A stretch of 64,000 nt of DNA from assembly GCF_001644035.1 (NCBI RefSeq), contig NZ_LUUG01000093.1, positions 86,865 to 150,864 on the forward strand. Reading direction: 5' to 3'. The notes under the pieces were generated by a model, which worked only from the letters and a program-made list of their open reading frames with translations, had not been told where the DNA came from and searched no databases. Of this stretch, positions 35,972-45,034 are shown in pieces. Source of the DNA: Methylomonas methanica. Its GTDB lineage: Bacteria; Pseudomonadota; Gammaproteobacteria; Methylococcales; Methylomonadaceae. How positions within the stretch are numbered: the stretch's first letter is position 1; each line of letters starts with the position of its first letter. A program made the position numbers and the translations under genes.

Positions 35972-36099
35972 GCCAATGCTTGAGCATATCTTCAGCTAAT
36001 TAACACCCATTCATAATCCAAGCTATCACTGCCGCCAGCCAAACAAGCGGGCGTTTATTTCCGTTCTGACCGCTTGCGTCAATACGACCGACAGCACTA

Positions 36100-36119
36100 T
36101 ACTGCCCATAAAAGCAGTA
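36100..36119 (+). promoter_or_regulatory. SOS box (LexA operator)
   Basis: TACTG-N10-CAGTA, matching the gammaproteobacterial LexA consensus in all ten defined positions, 15 bases before the lexA start codon. Indicates autoregulation and SOS induction of the whole lexA-imuA-imuB-dnaE2 operon. Confidence 0.93.
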
Positions 36120-36133
36120 ACCATAAAAACAGC

Positions 36134-36751
36134 ATGAAACCACTGACCGACCGCCAACAAGACATCCTGAACTTCATCGAGCGCACTTTGCTACAGGATG
36201 GCTTTCCGCCGACCATCGCCGAAATCGCCGCTGCCTTTGGCGTGCGCTCCACCAACAGCATTCGCGGCCATTTGCAGGCTTTGGCGCGTAAGGGCGCAAT
36301 CGAATTGGTGCCGGCCGCATCGCGCGGCATTCGCCTACTTAACCCCCCCCCCAATCCCGACCAAGGCTTGCCGCTGGTCGGCCGAGTGGCGGCGGGCCAG
36401 CCGATTCTGGCCGAAGAACATATCGAGCGCTATTGCCGCCTGGGACCGGAGTTATTCGATAACCGCGCCGATTATCTGTTACGCGTACAAGGCATGAGCA
36501 TGCGCGATGCCGGCATTTTGGATGGCGATCTATTAGCCGTGCAACGCACGCCGGAAGCTCGCAACGGCCAAATCGTCGTGGCCCGCATTCAGGATGAAGC
36601 CACGGTAAAACGTCTGCGCATGGACAGCAAAACGCATATGGCTTATCTGGAACCGGCCAATCCGGATTTCAGAGTAATCGAAGTGGATTTGCAACGCGAG
36701 CCTTTGGTAATCGAAGGCATGGTGGTCGGCGTGATTCGTAGTGGGCTATGA
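36134..36751 (+). CDS. lexA: LexA repressor
   Basis: 205 residues from [12 protein letters not shown], chosen because it follows the SOS box and begins the conserved winged helix. Recognition helix region is [13 protein letters not shown]. Cleavage site is Ala-Gly in [11 protein letters not shown], catalytic Ser in [11 protein letters not shown], catalytic Lys in EATVKRLRM. The hinge ([10 protein letters not shown]) is encoded by an unbroken run of ten C (36343-36352). First gene of the mutasome operon; stop overlaps the imuA start (ATGA). Such operon-linked LexA copies may act besides a second, unlinked lexA. Confidence 0.93.
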   Translation: MKPLTDRQQDILNFIERTLLQDGFPPTIAEIAAAFGVRSTNSIRGHLQALARKGAIELVPAASRGIRLLNPPPNPDQGLPLVGRVAAGQPILAEEHIERYCRLGPELFDNRADYLLRVQGMSMRDAGILDGDLLAVQRTPEARNGQIVVARIQDEATVKRLRMDSKTHMAYLEPANPDFRVIEVDLQREPLVIEGMVVGVIRSGL

Positions 36752-37362
36752 ATGCAAACGCCTTGGACCAACTCTTGCGCTCGCAAACCGGCATCTGGCG
36801 CGGTTTGCATTCGGAACACCAAGCTTGGCCGGTCATTCCTTCCGGCTTTGCCGAGCTCGATGCCTCGCTACCTGGCGGCGGCTGGCCGCTGAGCGGCGTG
36901 CTGGAGATATTCTCGCCCTGCTTGGGGATTGGTGAGTTAAGTCTGTTGCTGCCCGCTATGTCCTATATCACCCAAACCAAACGCTGGATAGCCTGGATCG
37001 CGCCGCCACAGCAAGCTTACGCACCGGCCTTGGCACAGGCCGGCATTGATTTAGCTTATCTCCTGGTAGTGGATTGCCGGCAAGAGGCAGACATCCCCTG
37101 GAGTCTGGAAAAACTACTGCGTAGCGGCCGCTGCGGCATGGCCTTGGCCTGGCCGCGCCGGCTCAGCGATCATCAAATTCGCCGCTTACAACTGGCCGCC
37201 GAAGCCGGCTCCGCGTTGGCAGTGCTCTATCCAAAGCAACCTAGCGGCGCCGGTTACACGGCATTGCGTTTGGAAATCAAACCTGCGGAGACCGGCCTGG
37301 CTTTACACATTCTGAAAGCGCGCGGCAGTTTGCAACGCGCGTCATTAATCTTGCCGCTATAA
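36748..37362 (+). CDS. imuA: ImuA, RecA/SulA-like mutasome protein
   Basis: 204 residues with a RecA-like fold lacking a convincing Walker A ([20 protein letters not shown] in its place). The N-terminus [25 protein letters not shown] is typical of ImuA. ImuA, ImuB and DnaE2 cooperate in damage-induced mutagenesis. Translationally coupled to lexA, 7 bases before imuB. Confidence 0.92.
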   Translation: MNANALDQLLRSQTGIWRGLHSEHQAWPVIPSGFAELDASLPGGGWPLSGVLEIFSPCLGIGELSLLLPAMSYITQTKRWIAWIAPPQQAYAPALAQAGIDLAYLLVVDCRQEADIPWSLEKLLRSGRCGMALAWPRRLSDHQIRRLQLAAEAGSALAVLYPKQPSGAGYTALRLEIKPAETGLALHILKARGSLQRASLILPL

Positions 37363-37369
37363 GAAAACG

Positions 37370-38860
37370 ATGGCTGCAACTGCTAGGGCGCTATCGCCAA
37401 CGCCGACAGACCGAGTCGATACCTTCGTAAAACCCAACGCGGCCAATAGCCCACTTTGGCTATGCGCGTATTTTCCCGACTTGGCTTTGGCAGCGCTGCA
37501 TCTGGATTTAAATCAGGCCGTCGCCTGTTCGGCACTAATCAAAGGCCAAACTCGCTTGTATACGGTATCGGAATCGGCACAACAAGCCGGCGTCGAACCG
37601 GGCATGGCCCCTGCTGCCGCATTAGCCCTGTGTCCCGGCTTGAGCATTCGTAACCGCGATCCGCTCGCCGAGCGCCAGGCTTTACAGCAACTAGCCGAAA
37701 TTGCGCTGGATTTCAGCCCCTGGGTCAGCCTGGATCAACCGGACTGCTTGCTGCTGGAAATTCGTTCCTGTCTGACCCTATTCGGCGGCATAGAGCGCTT
37801 ACAAGATAAGCTAAGAACGGCATTGCAAACCATTAGGCATCGCCCGCTAATCGCCATTAGCCCGTCCCCAACCGCTAGCGTCTTACTGACAAGACTAAGC
37901 CTGGAAACTATTGTCACGGACCGCCAGGCCTTGCGTTCGGCATTGGGTCCGCTGCCCGTCGCCGCTCTGGAGCTGGACGATAAAATCTTACACCGGCTAT
38001 TCCGCACGGGTATTCGCCAACTCACCGACTTGTGGAGACTGCCGCGCGACGGCCTGGCAAAGCGCTATGGCGCCGTGTTATTGCAACAACTGGATAGACT
38101 GGCCGGCCAGCAAACTCAAATTTTGCAGGCCTTCCATAGGCCGCCGCGCTTCCAGGCCAGTAGAGAGATGCCGATCGAGCTGGAACGTATCGAACATTTC
38201 TTTCCGGCTATCGAACAACTGGCCGGCGAATTTGCCGCATTTCTAAAAAACCGCGATGCCACAACACTAGGCATCTCCCTGCAACTGCACCATTATGACC
38301 GTCCCGCTACTCGCTTAACATTGGATTTTCGCGCCGGCAGTCGCGCCCCTAAACACTGGTGCGGCTTGCTGTACGAAAAGCTGGAACGCTCGCCGTTACC
38401 GGCCCCGGTGCTGGCCGTTAGCTTGCAAAGCGACGCCATAGCGCCGTTTCAGCCGGAGCGCTTCAGCCTGTTCGACGACAGTGAACAACCTAACAGCGAA
38501 ACGGAATGGCAAGCTGTTTTGGATCAATTACAAGCCAGACTAGGCCATCACGCTTTGAAGTTTCCGGGAACGCAAGCCGACCATCGCCCGGAACGGGCGA
38601 TGGCCAATACGCCAAGCCTGCTAAACGCAAATCCTGGTTTACCGCTACGGCCGTTGTGGCTGCTACCTAATCCCGACCCGTTACGGCTCGGCGATATTTG
38701 CCTACTATCGGCAGCGGAACGCATCGAATCGGGCTGGTGGGACGATCAACCTATGCGCCGCGACTACTATATTGGCAAGGATGCGCGCGGCCGCAAGCTA
38801 TGGGTTTATCGCGACTTAAACGCCAAACAGCAGTGGTTTCTACATGGTTTATTCGGCTGA
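37370..38860 (+). CDS. imuB: ImuB, catalytically inactive Y-family polymerase-like protein
   Basis: 496 residues. The Y-family fold is recognisable, but the acidic catalytic triad is missing (LWLCAYFPDLALAALHLD where active enzymes have the DxD/FF motif). The fingers/thumb region with TDLWRLPRDGLAKRYG and the C-terminal RRDYYIGKDARGRKLWVYRD are typical of ImuB. Serves as adaptor between the beta clamp and DnaE2. The last 17 bases overlap dnaE2. Confidence 0.93.
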   Translation: MAATARALSPTPTDRVDTFVKPNAANSPLWLCAYFPDLALAALHLDLNQAVACSALIKGQTRLYTVSESAQQAGVEPGMAPAAALALCPGLSIRNRDPLAERQALQQLAEIALDFSPWVSLDQPDCLLLEIRSCLTLFGGIERLQDKLRTALQTIRHRPLIAISPSPTASVLLTRLSLETIVTDRQALRSALGPLPVAALELDDKILHRLFRTGIRQLTDLWRLPRDGLAKRYGAVLLQQLDRLAGQQTQILQAFHRPPRFQASREMPIELERIEHFFPAIEQLAGEFAAFLKNRDATTLGISLQLHHYDRPATRLTLDFRAGSRAPKHWCGLLYEKLERSPLPAPVLAVSLQSDAIAPFQPERFSLFDDSEQPNSETEWQAVLDQLQARLGHHALKFPGTQADHRPERAMANTPSLLNANPGLPLRPLWLLPNPDPLRLGDICLLSAAERIESGWWDDQPMRRDYYIGKDARGRKLWVYRDLNAKQQWFLHGLFG

Positions 38861-41800
38861 AACCACCAAACCGGACAGCAGCTTTGCCGAACTACATTGC
38901 CTGTCCAACTTTAGTTTCCTGCGCGGTGCCTCACTCCCAGAAGAGCTGGTCGAGGAAGCTGCCCGGCTGGGTTATCAAGCCTTGGCTCTGACCGACGAAT
39001 GCTCACTGGCCGGCGTGGTACGCGCACATCTGGCAGCCCGCAAACACAAGATTAAACTTATCATCGGCAGCGAGTTTGTCCTACAGGACGGTTTGAAACT
39101 GGTCTTGCTGGCCACCGATAGAACCAGCTACGGCAACCTGTCCGCCTTGATCACCCTCGCCCGCCGTCAAGCTGAAAAAGGCAGCTACAGCCTGACTAGA
39201 ACCGATTTAGCCAGCCACTTTCCGCAAGGCTGTCTGGCGATCTGGTTGGCCAACGATCAATTCCAGGCAGACGATGGCCGCTGGCTGAACAAGTTATTTG
39301 CCAGCAACCTGTGGCTAGGCATCGGCCTTTTTCTATCCGGCCACGACGAAACCTGTTTACGAGAAGCCGAAGCCACGGCCCGGCAACTAGACATCCCGAT
39401 AGTCGCCTGCAACGACGTGCATATGCACCACCGCTCTCGCCGCGCCTTGCAGGACACGCTCACCGCAATCCGTCTCGGCCAACCTCTGTCGCAACTGGGC
39501 TACGCCTTATTCGCCAACGGCGAGCGGCATCTACGCCCGCTGCCCCGCTTAGCCGAACTTTATCCGCCGGAATGGTTGCAACAAACTGTGCTTATCGCAG
39601 CACGCTGCCAATTCTCGCTGGATGAATTACGTTACGAGTACCCGCAAGAACTGGTGCCGGACGGTCATACGCCCGCCACGTGGCTGCGGCAATTGACCGA
39701 AGCCGGCATCCAAAACCGTTGGCCGCACGGCCTGCCGGAAAAAGTAAGCCAGCAAATCGAGCACGAACTAGCCCTGATCGCCGACCTGGCTTACGAACCT
39801 TATTTTCTGACCGTACACGACATCGTCAGATACGCCCGCGAACAAGGCATACTCTGCCAAGGCCGCGGTTCGGCGGCTAATTCGGCGGTGTGTTTTTGTT
39901 TGGGCATCACCGAAGTCGATCCGGCCCGGATGAATCTGTTATTCGAGCGTTTCCTGTCTCGCGAGCGCAACGAGCCACCGGACATCGATGTGGATTTCGA
40001 GCACGAGCGCCGCGAACAAGTGATTCAATACATCTATCAAAAATATGGCCGGCATCGCGCGGCCTTGGCCGCTACGGTGATTACTTACCGGACGCGCAGC
40101 GCGGTGCGTGATGTCGGTAAAGCCTTGGGCCTGAATCTGGCTCAGGTGGAACGTCTGGCCGATAGCGTGGATCGCTGGGATGGCTATCAGCTAATGCCGG
40201 AATCTTTAAAAGAATGCGGCTTCGACCCGGACAGCCCCATCGTGCAACGCTTGGCCGTGCTGGTTCAGCAAATCAAAGGCTTTCCGCGCCATCTGTCGCA
40301 ACATGTCGGCGGCTTTGTGATCGCTCGCGACGAATTATCAAGATTGGTGCCGGTGGAAAATGCGGCGATGGCCGACCGCACTGTGATCCAATGGGAAAAA
40401 GACGATTTGGAAGCAATGGGCCTGTTGAAGGTGGACGTGCTGGCGCTGGGCATGCTCAGCGCGATTCGCAAAGCCTTAGTCTATCTTGGCGAATACACCG
40501 GCCGCACCTGGACCCTGGCCGATATTCCCGCCGAAGACCCGGCGGTGTACGCCATGTTGCAACAAGCCGACAGTATCGGGGTGTTCCAAGTCGAATCCCG
40601 GGCACAAATGACCATGTTGCCGCGCTTGAAGCCGGAAAATTATTACGATCTGGTTATCGAAATCGCCATCGTCCGTCCCGGCCCGATTCAAGGCGAGATG
40701 GTGCATCCCTATCTAGCTCGACGTAAAGGCTTAGAACCGGTGGATTATCCGAGCCCAGAAGTAAAAGCCGTGTTGGAACGCACGCTGGGCATTCCCATTT
40801 TTCAAGAACAAGTCATGCAGCTGTCCATGGTCGCCGCCGGTTTTAGCGCTGACGAAGCCGATCAACTGCGCCGAGCCATGGCCGCCTGGAAACGCAAGGG
40901 CGGCCTGGAGCCATTCGAACGCAAATTGCTGGACGGCATGCGGGCGCGAGGATATAGCCAAGAATTCGCCCAGCGGATTTTTCAGCAAATCAAAGGCTTT
41001 GGCGATTACGGTTTTCCGGAGTCGCATTCGGCCGGCTTTGCTTTGCTGGCTTACGTCTCCGCTTGGTTGAAGCACCATCATCCGGCGGCGTTTTGCTGCG
41101 CTTTGTTGAATAGCCAACCAATGGGCTTTTACGGCCCGTCTCAACTGGTGCAGGATGCTCGCCGCCATGGCGTGGAGGTAAGGCCGGTGGATGTACAAGC
41201 CAGTCAAAGCCAATGTTCATTGGAGCTTCCCGCCAACGCCGCGCCCGCCTTACGTTTAGGTTTTAATCAAGTAAAAGGTTTATCAGCAACAGCGGCGATC
41301 AAAATTGTCCAAGCCCGAGGCCGACAAGCCTTTGCCAATGTTACCGATCTTGCCGCGCGCGCCGGTCTGGATCGACAGGACTTGGAACACTTGGCAGCGA
41401 CCGATGCTTTGAAAAGTCTGGCCGGCAACCGGCATCGCGCCTTTTGGGCCGCCGGCGGCGTGGAAGCTGCCACGCCGGTATTCGGGATAGCGGAGAGCAC
41501 CGAAGCCACACCGCTATTAAAAACTCCCAAATCTGGCCAAGAGGTATTAGCGGATTATGCCAGCACCCGGCTCACACTCCGCGAGCACCCGTTGGGCCTG
41601 CTGCGCGAACGCTTGCGCCGCCATGGCGTCACCACCGCCGCCTCCTTATGGCAAAGACGCAACGGCAGCATCGCCCAGGTTGCCGGTCTGGTGATCTGCC
41701 GGCAACGACCAATGACCGCAGCGGGTGTGACCTTTGTGACGCTGGAAGACGAAACCGGTCAAGTCAATTTGGTGGTCTGGCCGGCCACCGCGCTGGCTCA

Positions 41801-41948
41801 GCGCAAACCCTTGCTGAAAGCTCGCTTGTTATCGGTAACCGGTACCATCCAACAAGAAGACGGCGTGTTGCATCTGGTGGCCGGGAAGTTGGAGGACTGG
41901 AGCAGCTGGATCGGCGATTTGGAGAGCAAATCCAGAGATTTTCATTAA
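38844..41948 (+). CDS. dnaE2: Error-prone DNA polymerase DnaE2
   Basis: 1034 residues. PHP domain at the N-terminus (ELHCLSNFSFLRGAS...LGYQALALTDECSLAG), C-family polymerase core with the catalytic Asp pair in PPDIDVDFEHERRE and GRGSAANSAVCFCLGIT, helix-hairpin-helix region, and a C-terminal OB domain (VAGLVICRQRPMTAAGVTFVTLEDE). It is shorter than replicative DnaE and lacks its beta-binding C-terminus, as expected for DnaE2. Overlap with imuB shows coupling. Confidence 0.96.
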   Translation: MVYSAETTKPDSSFAELHCLSNFSFLRGASLPEELVEEAARLGYQALALTDECSLAGVVRAHLAARKHKIKLIIGSEFVLQDGLKLVLLATDRTSYGNLSALITLARRQAEKGSYSLTRTDLASHFPQGCLAIWLANDQFQADDGRWLNKLFASNLWLGIGLFLSGHDETCLREAEATARQLDIPIVACNDVHMHHRSRRALQDTLTAIRLGQPLSQLGYALFANGERHLRPLPRLAELYPPEWLQQTVLIAARCQFSLDELRYEYPQELVPDGHTPATWLRQLTEAGIQNRWPHGLPEKVSQQIEHELALIADLAYEPYFLTVHDIVRYAREQGILCQGRGSAANSAVCFCLGITEVDPARMNLLFERFLSRERNEPPDIDVDFEHERREQVIQYIYQKYGRHRAALAATVITYRTRSAVRDVGKALGLNLAQVERLADSVDRWDGYQLMPESLKECGFDPDSPIVQRLAVLVQQIKGFPRHLSQHVGGFVIARDELSRLVPVENAAMADRTVIQWEKDDLEAMGLLKVDVLALGMLSAIRKALVYLGEYTGRTWTLADIPAEDPAVYAMLQQADSIGVFQVESRAQMTMLPRLKPENYYDLVIEIAIVRPGPIQGEMVHPYLARRKGLEPVDYPSPEVKAVLERTLGIPIFQEQVMQLSMVAAGFSADEADQLRRAMAAWKRKGGLEPFERKLLDGMRARGYSQEFAQRIFQQIKGFGDYGFPESHSAGFALLAYVSAWLKHHHPAAFCCALLNSQPMGFYGPSQLVQDARRHGVEVRPVDVQASQSQCSLELPANAAPALRLGFNQVKGLSATAAIKIVQARGRQAFANVTDLAARAGLDRQDLEHLAATDALKSLAGNRHRAFWAAGGVEAATPVFGIAESTEATPLLKTPKSGQEVLADYASTRLTLREHPLGLLRERLRRHGVTTAASLWQRRNGSIAQVAGLVICRQRPMTAAGVTFVTLEDETGQVNLVVWPATALAQRKPLLKARLLSVTGTIQQEDGVLHLVAGKLEDWSSWIGDLESKSRDFH

Positions 41949-42010
41949 AACATCAAACTATGCCTTCAATGCGGAGAATACAATCAAGGCCACCGTTCAA
42001 CCGACGCGGT

Positions 42011-42163
42011 CTATTGCGTTTTGTTATTGGCTTTGTACCACCAAAGCCCCGCCAACGCCGTTACACCCGCCATGGCAACAAACATTAGCGTTGGATTTTG
42101 ATATAAGGCATCGATAAATGCGCCGATGAATTTCGGCATGCCGCGATAGCAAGTGGGATCCAT
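42011..42163 (-). CDS. Small single-helix membrane protein (50 aa)
   Basis: MDPTCYRGMPKFIGAFIDAL is followed by one membrane helix (TLMFVAMAGVTALAGLWWY) and a polar KANNKTQ tail. GGGGCG precedes the ATG; a second ATG eight codons in is also possible. No family recognised. Lies between dnaE2 and the sigma-54 activator gene, convergent with dnaE2. Confidence 0.45.
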   Translation of the reverse strand: MDPTCYRGMPKFIGAFIDALYQNPTLMFVAMAGVTALAGLWWYKANNKTQ

Positions 42164-42333
42164 GATTCGCCCCAGAGTATTAAAAAATCGGCAGCTTATT
42201 GCCAAAAATCAAGCTTGTCCAGTTCGACAGTTTTCGCCGCATATTCAAAATTTCATTAGCTGGGATGACATTTTTCGGCCGATACCGATTGATTGCTCTA
42301 CACCTATATCAGTCGGCGCCACGCAAGATTTAC

Positions 42334-43884
42334 CTATCTGAATTGGCCGGCGTTAATCCCGTATTTTTTTAGTTTGCCGTATACCGCCCTTGACGTCAGC
42401 CCCATGGCGGCCGCAACTTGTTTGACGTCGCCGCGATGGCTTTGCATCGCTTGCTTCAGATAGACCTGTTCGGCATCACTTAGCAGATTTTGCTTATGTG
42501 CGTTCCAGTCGTTGCCGGTCGTAACAAGTGGTTTTTGATCCAGTTCCAGACGGGTCAATTCACTACCTTTACAGAACAATACACTGCGCTCAAGGGTATT
42601 TTCCAGCTCGCGGACATTACCCGGCCAGGCGTAGGCGCGGATTTGCCCCATCACCTCGCGATTGACCGACTGCACGTTTTTCCCGTATTTTTCATTCAGG
42701 CGTTTCAGAATCAACTGCACCAGATGCGGCAGGTCTTCCGGGCGTTGCGCCAATGGCGGTATCCATAACCGCACCACGTTCAGGCGATAAAACAAATCTT
42801 GCCGAAACGAGCCCTGCTCGACGTGTTGCTCCAAGGAGCGATTACTGGCGGAGACGATACGCACATCGACATGTAGGGTGTGTTTGCCGCCGACCCGTTC
42901 CATCTCGCCTTCCTGAATCACCCGCAGCAAGCGCGTTTGCGCGGCTGGCGACAAGGCATCCACTTCATCCAGAAACAAAGTACCGCCCTCGGCGCGCTCG
43001 AAAAAGCCTTGATGCACTTCGATGGCGCCGGTAAATGCACCCTTTTCGTGGCCGAATAACGCGCTTTCGATCAGGCTTTCCGGAATTGCCCCGCAGTTAA
43101 TCGCCACGAACGGCTTATGACCACGGTCGCTCATCGCGTGTATGGCCCGGGCGATCAATTCCTTACCGACGCCGGTTTCGCCGTTAATCAACACCGTGGC
43201 CTTGGTTGGGGCGATCACTTCCACTTGCTGCAGCACTTTTTGCATCGCCGGCGACTTGGCGATGATGGCCGGGGCCGGTTTGGCGGCATGTTGTTTGGGC
43301 AAACTCCACCAGACGTTGCGCATCCGTTCTTCTATGCGCGAATGCAGCGCCGCCATTTCTTGTTTTTCTTCAGGTTGATCTTCGCGCCGATATTCCAAAC
43401 CCGGCTTATCGACCGCACTATCGCGCCGGGTGTGAATACACACTTCACAACCGCCGTTTTGCTTGGCGATACTTTGGCGAATTTCCACTTTGGCATAGCC
43501 GAAATTACGGGCAGCGATGCCGCCGAACACGCTGGAGGTCATCCGGCACAGCTCCGGAAAATTAGTCACACCATCGCCGAACGGACAGCGGCTATTCACT
43601 ACCGTGATAGTCCCAGCCTCGACAGAGGCCAAGGAAAAATTACCGCCGATATGATTTTTCAGGGCCAGAATCAAATCGATATACTCTTCATTGCCCAATT
43701 CACCTTGGCGTTGATATTCATCCCGATAGGTCTGCTCAAAATACAGCCCGGCGCTCTTGGCGATGCGCTCGATCAGCGATTCGCAATAATCGCCGCCCTC
43801 CTGCTCGCTGGCATGCATCAGCTCCAAGATGAAGGTTTGCAGGAAAAACACCGGCGAAATCTGGGAAAAATCGTGTCCGCTCAT
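42334..43884 (-). CDS. Sigma-54-dependent activator with MetOD1-like N-terminal domain
   Basis: 516 residues. The N-terminal 165 residues form a sensor resembling methanogen output domain 1 (MetOD1), with conserved cysteines in NSRCPFGDGV, PELCRM and GGCEVCIHTRR that could bind a metal or cofactor. The AAA+ domain (about 205-435) has Walker A GETGVGKE, the sigma-54 contact motif GAFTGA, and Walker B GTLFLDEVD. The C-terminus is a Fis-type helix-turn-helix (GDVKQVAAAMGLTSRAVYGKLKKYGI). It is divergent from the DUF938 methyltransferase gene, with a -24/-12 promoter and two palindromes between them, so control of that set is likely. Domain name is by pattern; ligand unknown. Confidence 0.85.
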   Translation of the reverse strand: MSGHDFSQISPVFFLQTFILELMHASEQEGGDYCESLIERIAKSAGLYFEQTYRDEYQRQGELGNEEYIDLILALKNHIGGNFSLASVEAGTITVVNSRCPFGDGVTNFPELCRMTSSVFGGIAARNFGYAKVEIRQSIAKQNGGCEVCIHTRRDSAVDKPGLEYRREDQPEEKQEMAALHSRIEERMRNVWWSLPKQHAAKPAPAIIAKSPAMQKVLQQVEVIAPTKATVLINGETGVGKELIARAIHAMSDRGHKPFVAINCGAIPESLIESALFGHEKGAFTGAIEVHQGFFERAEGGTLFLDEVDALSPAAQTRLLRVIQEGEMERVGGKHTLHVDVRIVSASNRSLEQHVEQGSFRQDLFYRLNVVRLWIPPLAQRPEDLPHLVQLILKRLNEKYGKNVQSVNREVMGQIRAYAWPGNVRELENTLERSVLFCKGSELTRLELDQKPLVTTGNDWNAHKQNLLSDAEQVYLKQAMQSHRGDVKQVAAAMGLTSRAVYGKLKKYGINAGQFR

Positions 43885-43900
43885 AAAGTCTTTAAAAAAA

Positions 43901-43935
43901 TGAAATTTGATTTCACATATTGAAACACAAATTCA
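43901..43935. promoter_or_regulatory. Paired palindromes, candidate upstream activator sites
   Basis: TGAAATTTGATTTCA (43901-43915) and TGAAACACAAATTCA (43921-43935) share the TGAA-N7-TTCA pattern and are spaced 20 bases centre to centre, about two helical turns. They lie 64-98 bases upstream of the -24/-12 promoter, the normal place for activator dimers of a sigma-54 regulator. Confidence 0.65.
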
Positions 43936-43998
43936 CTCCGCTACCCATTGGGTTTTTCTAAGCATATGATTTTTATAGCGTCTAGCCTTTAAAAATAT

Positions 43999-44014
43999 TG
44001 GCCCACGGATTGCT
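43999..44014 (+). promoter_or_regulatory. Sigma-54 (-24/-12) promoter
   Basis: TGGCCC-N5-TTGCT, one mismatch from TGGCAC-N5-TTGCW, about 97 bases before the DUF938 methyltransferase start and oriented toward it. The divergent gene encodes a sigma-54 activator. Confidence 0.8.
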
Positions 44015-44110
44015 CTACTACAAACAGAAATCGCCGTAGGCAGTTTTCACAACCAGCCAGTGAACTTGGCTGAACACTAAAACTATAAAACATCTTTCGA
44101 GGAGATCATC

Positions 44111-44764
44111 ATGAGTGACAACAAACCGCCATTGAACCCGCACCCGCTGAGCGAATATGTAGCCTGGGCCGGCAATCGCAACCGCGAACCTATCTTGGGC
44201 GTGTTAAAAGAAAAACTCCCCAAAGACAAAGGCCGGGTTTTAGAAATGGCCACCGGCAGCGGTATGCATATCAATTATTTCGCACCGCATTTCGATCACT
44301 TACACTTTCAGCCGACTGATAAAGATCAGGAAGTGTTCGATAACATCAAGAAATTGACCGGCGACCACGGCAACGACAACATCGCCGACCCGGTACATCT
44401 GGACTTGACCGATCCAGAGACTTGGTTCAACCCCGGCGACAAAGGTAGTTTTGACGCCATTTTCTGTATCAATATTTTTCAAGTGGCGCCGATTTCGATT
44501 GCCGACGGCATGATGGAATGCGCGTCGCATCTGCTTAACGATGATGGCATTTTGTTGATTTACGGACCGTTCAAAGTGGAAGGCAGTTTCACTACCGATT
44601 CCAATGCCGAATTTCATAGCACCCTGTCCTCATACGACGTGCCGGAATGGGGTTTGAAAGACGTCGCCGATCTGAAAAAAGCCGCCGCTAGTCACGGTAT
44701 GGTATTAAAAGAAATCATCGACATGCCGGCCAATAACTTTTCCTTAGTTTTCGGCCGCGGGTAA
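44111..44764 (+). CDS. DUF938 SAM-dependent methyltransferase
   Basis: 217 residues. GAGGAG precedes the ATG by 7 bases. DUF938 hallmarks are visible: LSEYVAWAGNRNREPILGVL, RVLEMATGSGMHINYFAPHF as SAM motif I, FDAIFCINIFQVAPIS, and LLIYGPFKVEGSFTTDSNAEFHSTL. Substrate unknown. First gene after the sigma-54 promoter. Confidence 0.85.
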   Translation: MSDNKPPLNPHPLSEYVAWAGNRNREPILGVLKEKLPKDKGRVLEMATGSGMHINYFAPHFDHLHFQPTDKDQEVFDNIKKLTGDHGNDNIADPVHLDLTDPETWFNPGDKGSFDAIFCINIFQVAPISIADGMMECASHLLNDDGILLIYGPFKVEGSFTTDSNAEFHSTLSSYDVPEWGLKDVADLKKAAASHGMVLKEIIDMPANNFSLVFGRG

Positions 44765-44773
44765 CAGGAATAG

Positions 44774-45034
44774 ATCAGCAAGAGCCTGAAAACCGCTAGT
44801 GTCGATGTGACAGACTGGCACGATAGTTGTGCAGGTCCGGGTTGTCGAGAAGGCAAACATATTAATTGGTTAACCATCAACAATCAGACGGAGAGTGTTT
44901 TGGAAGATGTGGTACGTATCAAATCTCATCCATTGGTACCGGCGGATATTCCGGTGTACGGCTTTATTTACGACGTTAAATCCGGGCGCTTGCTGGAAGT
45001 ACCCGCCGCTACCGAGGCCGGACGGGCAAGCTGA
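44774..45034 (+). pseudogene. Beta-carbonic anhydrase C-terminal remnant
   Basis: The open frame begins just after a TAG and contains DWHDSCAGPGCREGK and then NWLTINNQTESVLEDVVRIKSHP and PVYGFIYDVKSGRLLEVP. These match the last strand-helix part of one class of beta-carbonic anhydrases (the 'VxGFxYDVxTGxL' end). The zinc ligands (Cys, Asp, His, Cys) that should precede are absent, and there is no room for them before the DUF938 stop, so the gene has lost its 5' half. A GTG at 44807 could start a short peptide but has no ribosome binding site. It ends with TGATG overlap onto the SDR gene. Confidence 0.6.

Noticed and set aside
42153..42341. 62-codon plus-strand ORF near the sigma-54 activator gene
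   Set aside because: Overlaps the more convincing membrane-helix ORF on the other strand and has no ribosome binding site.
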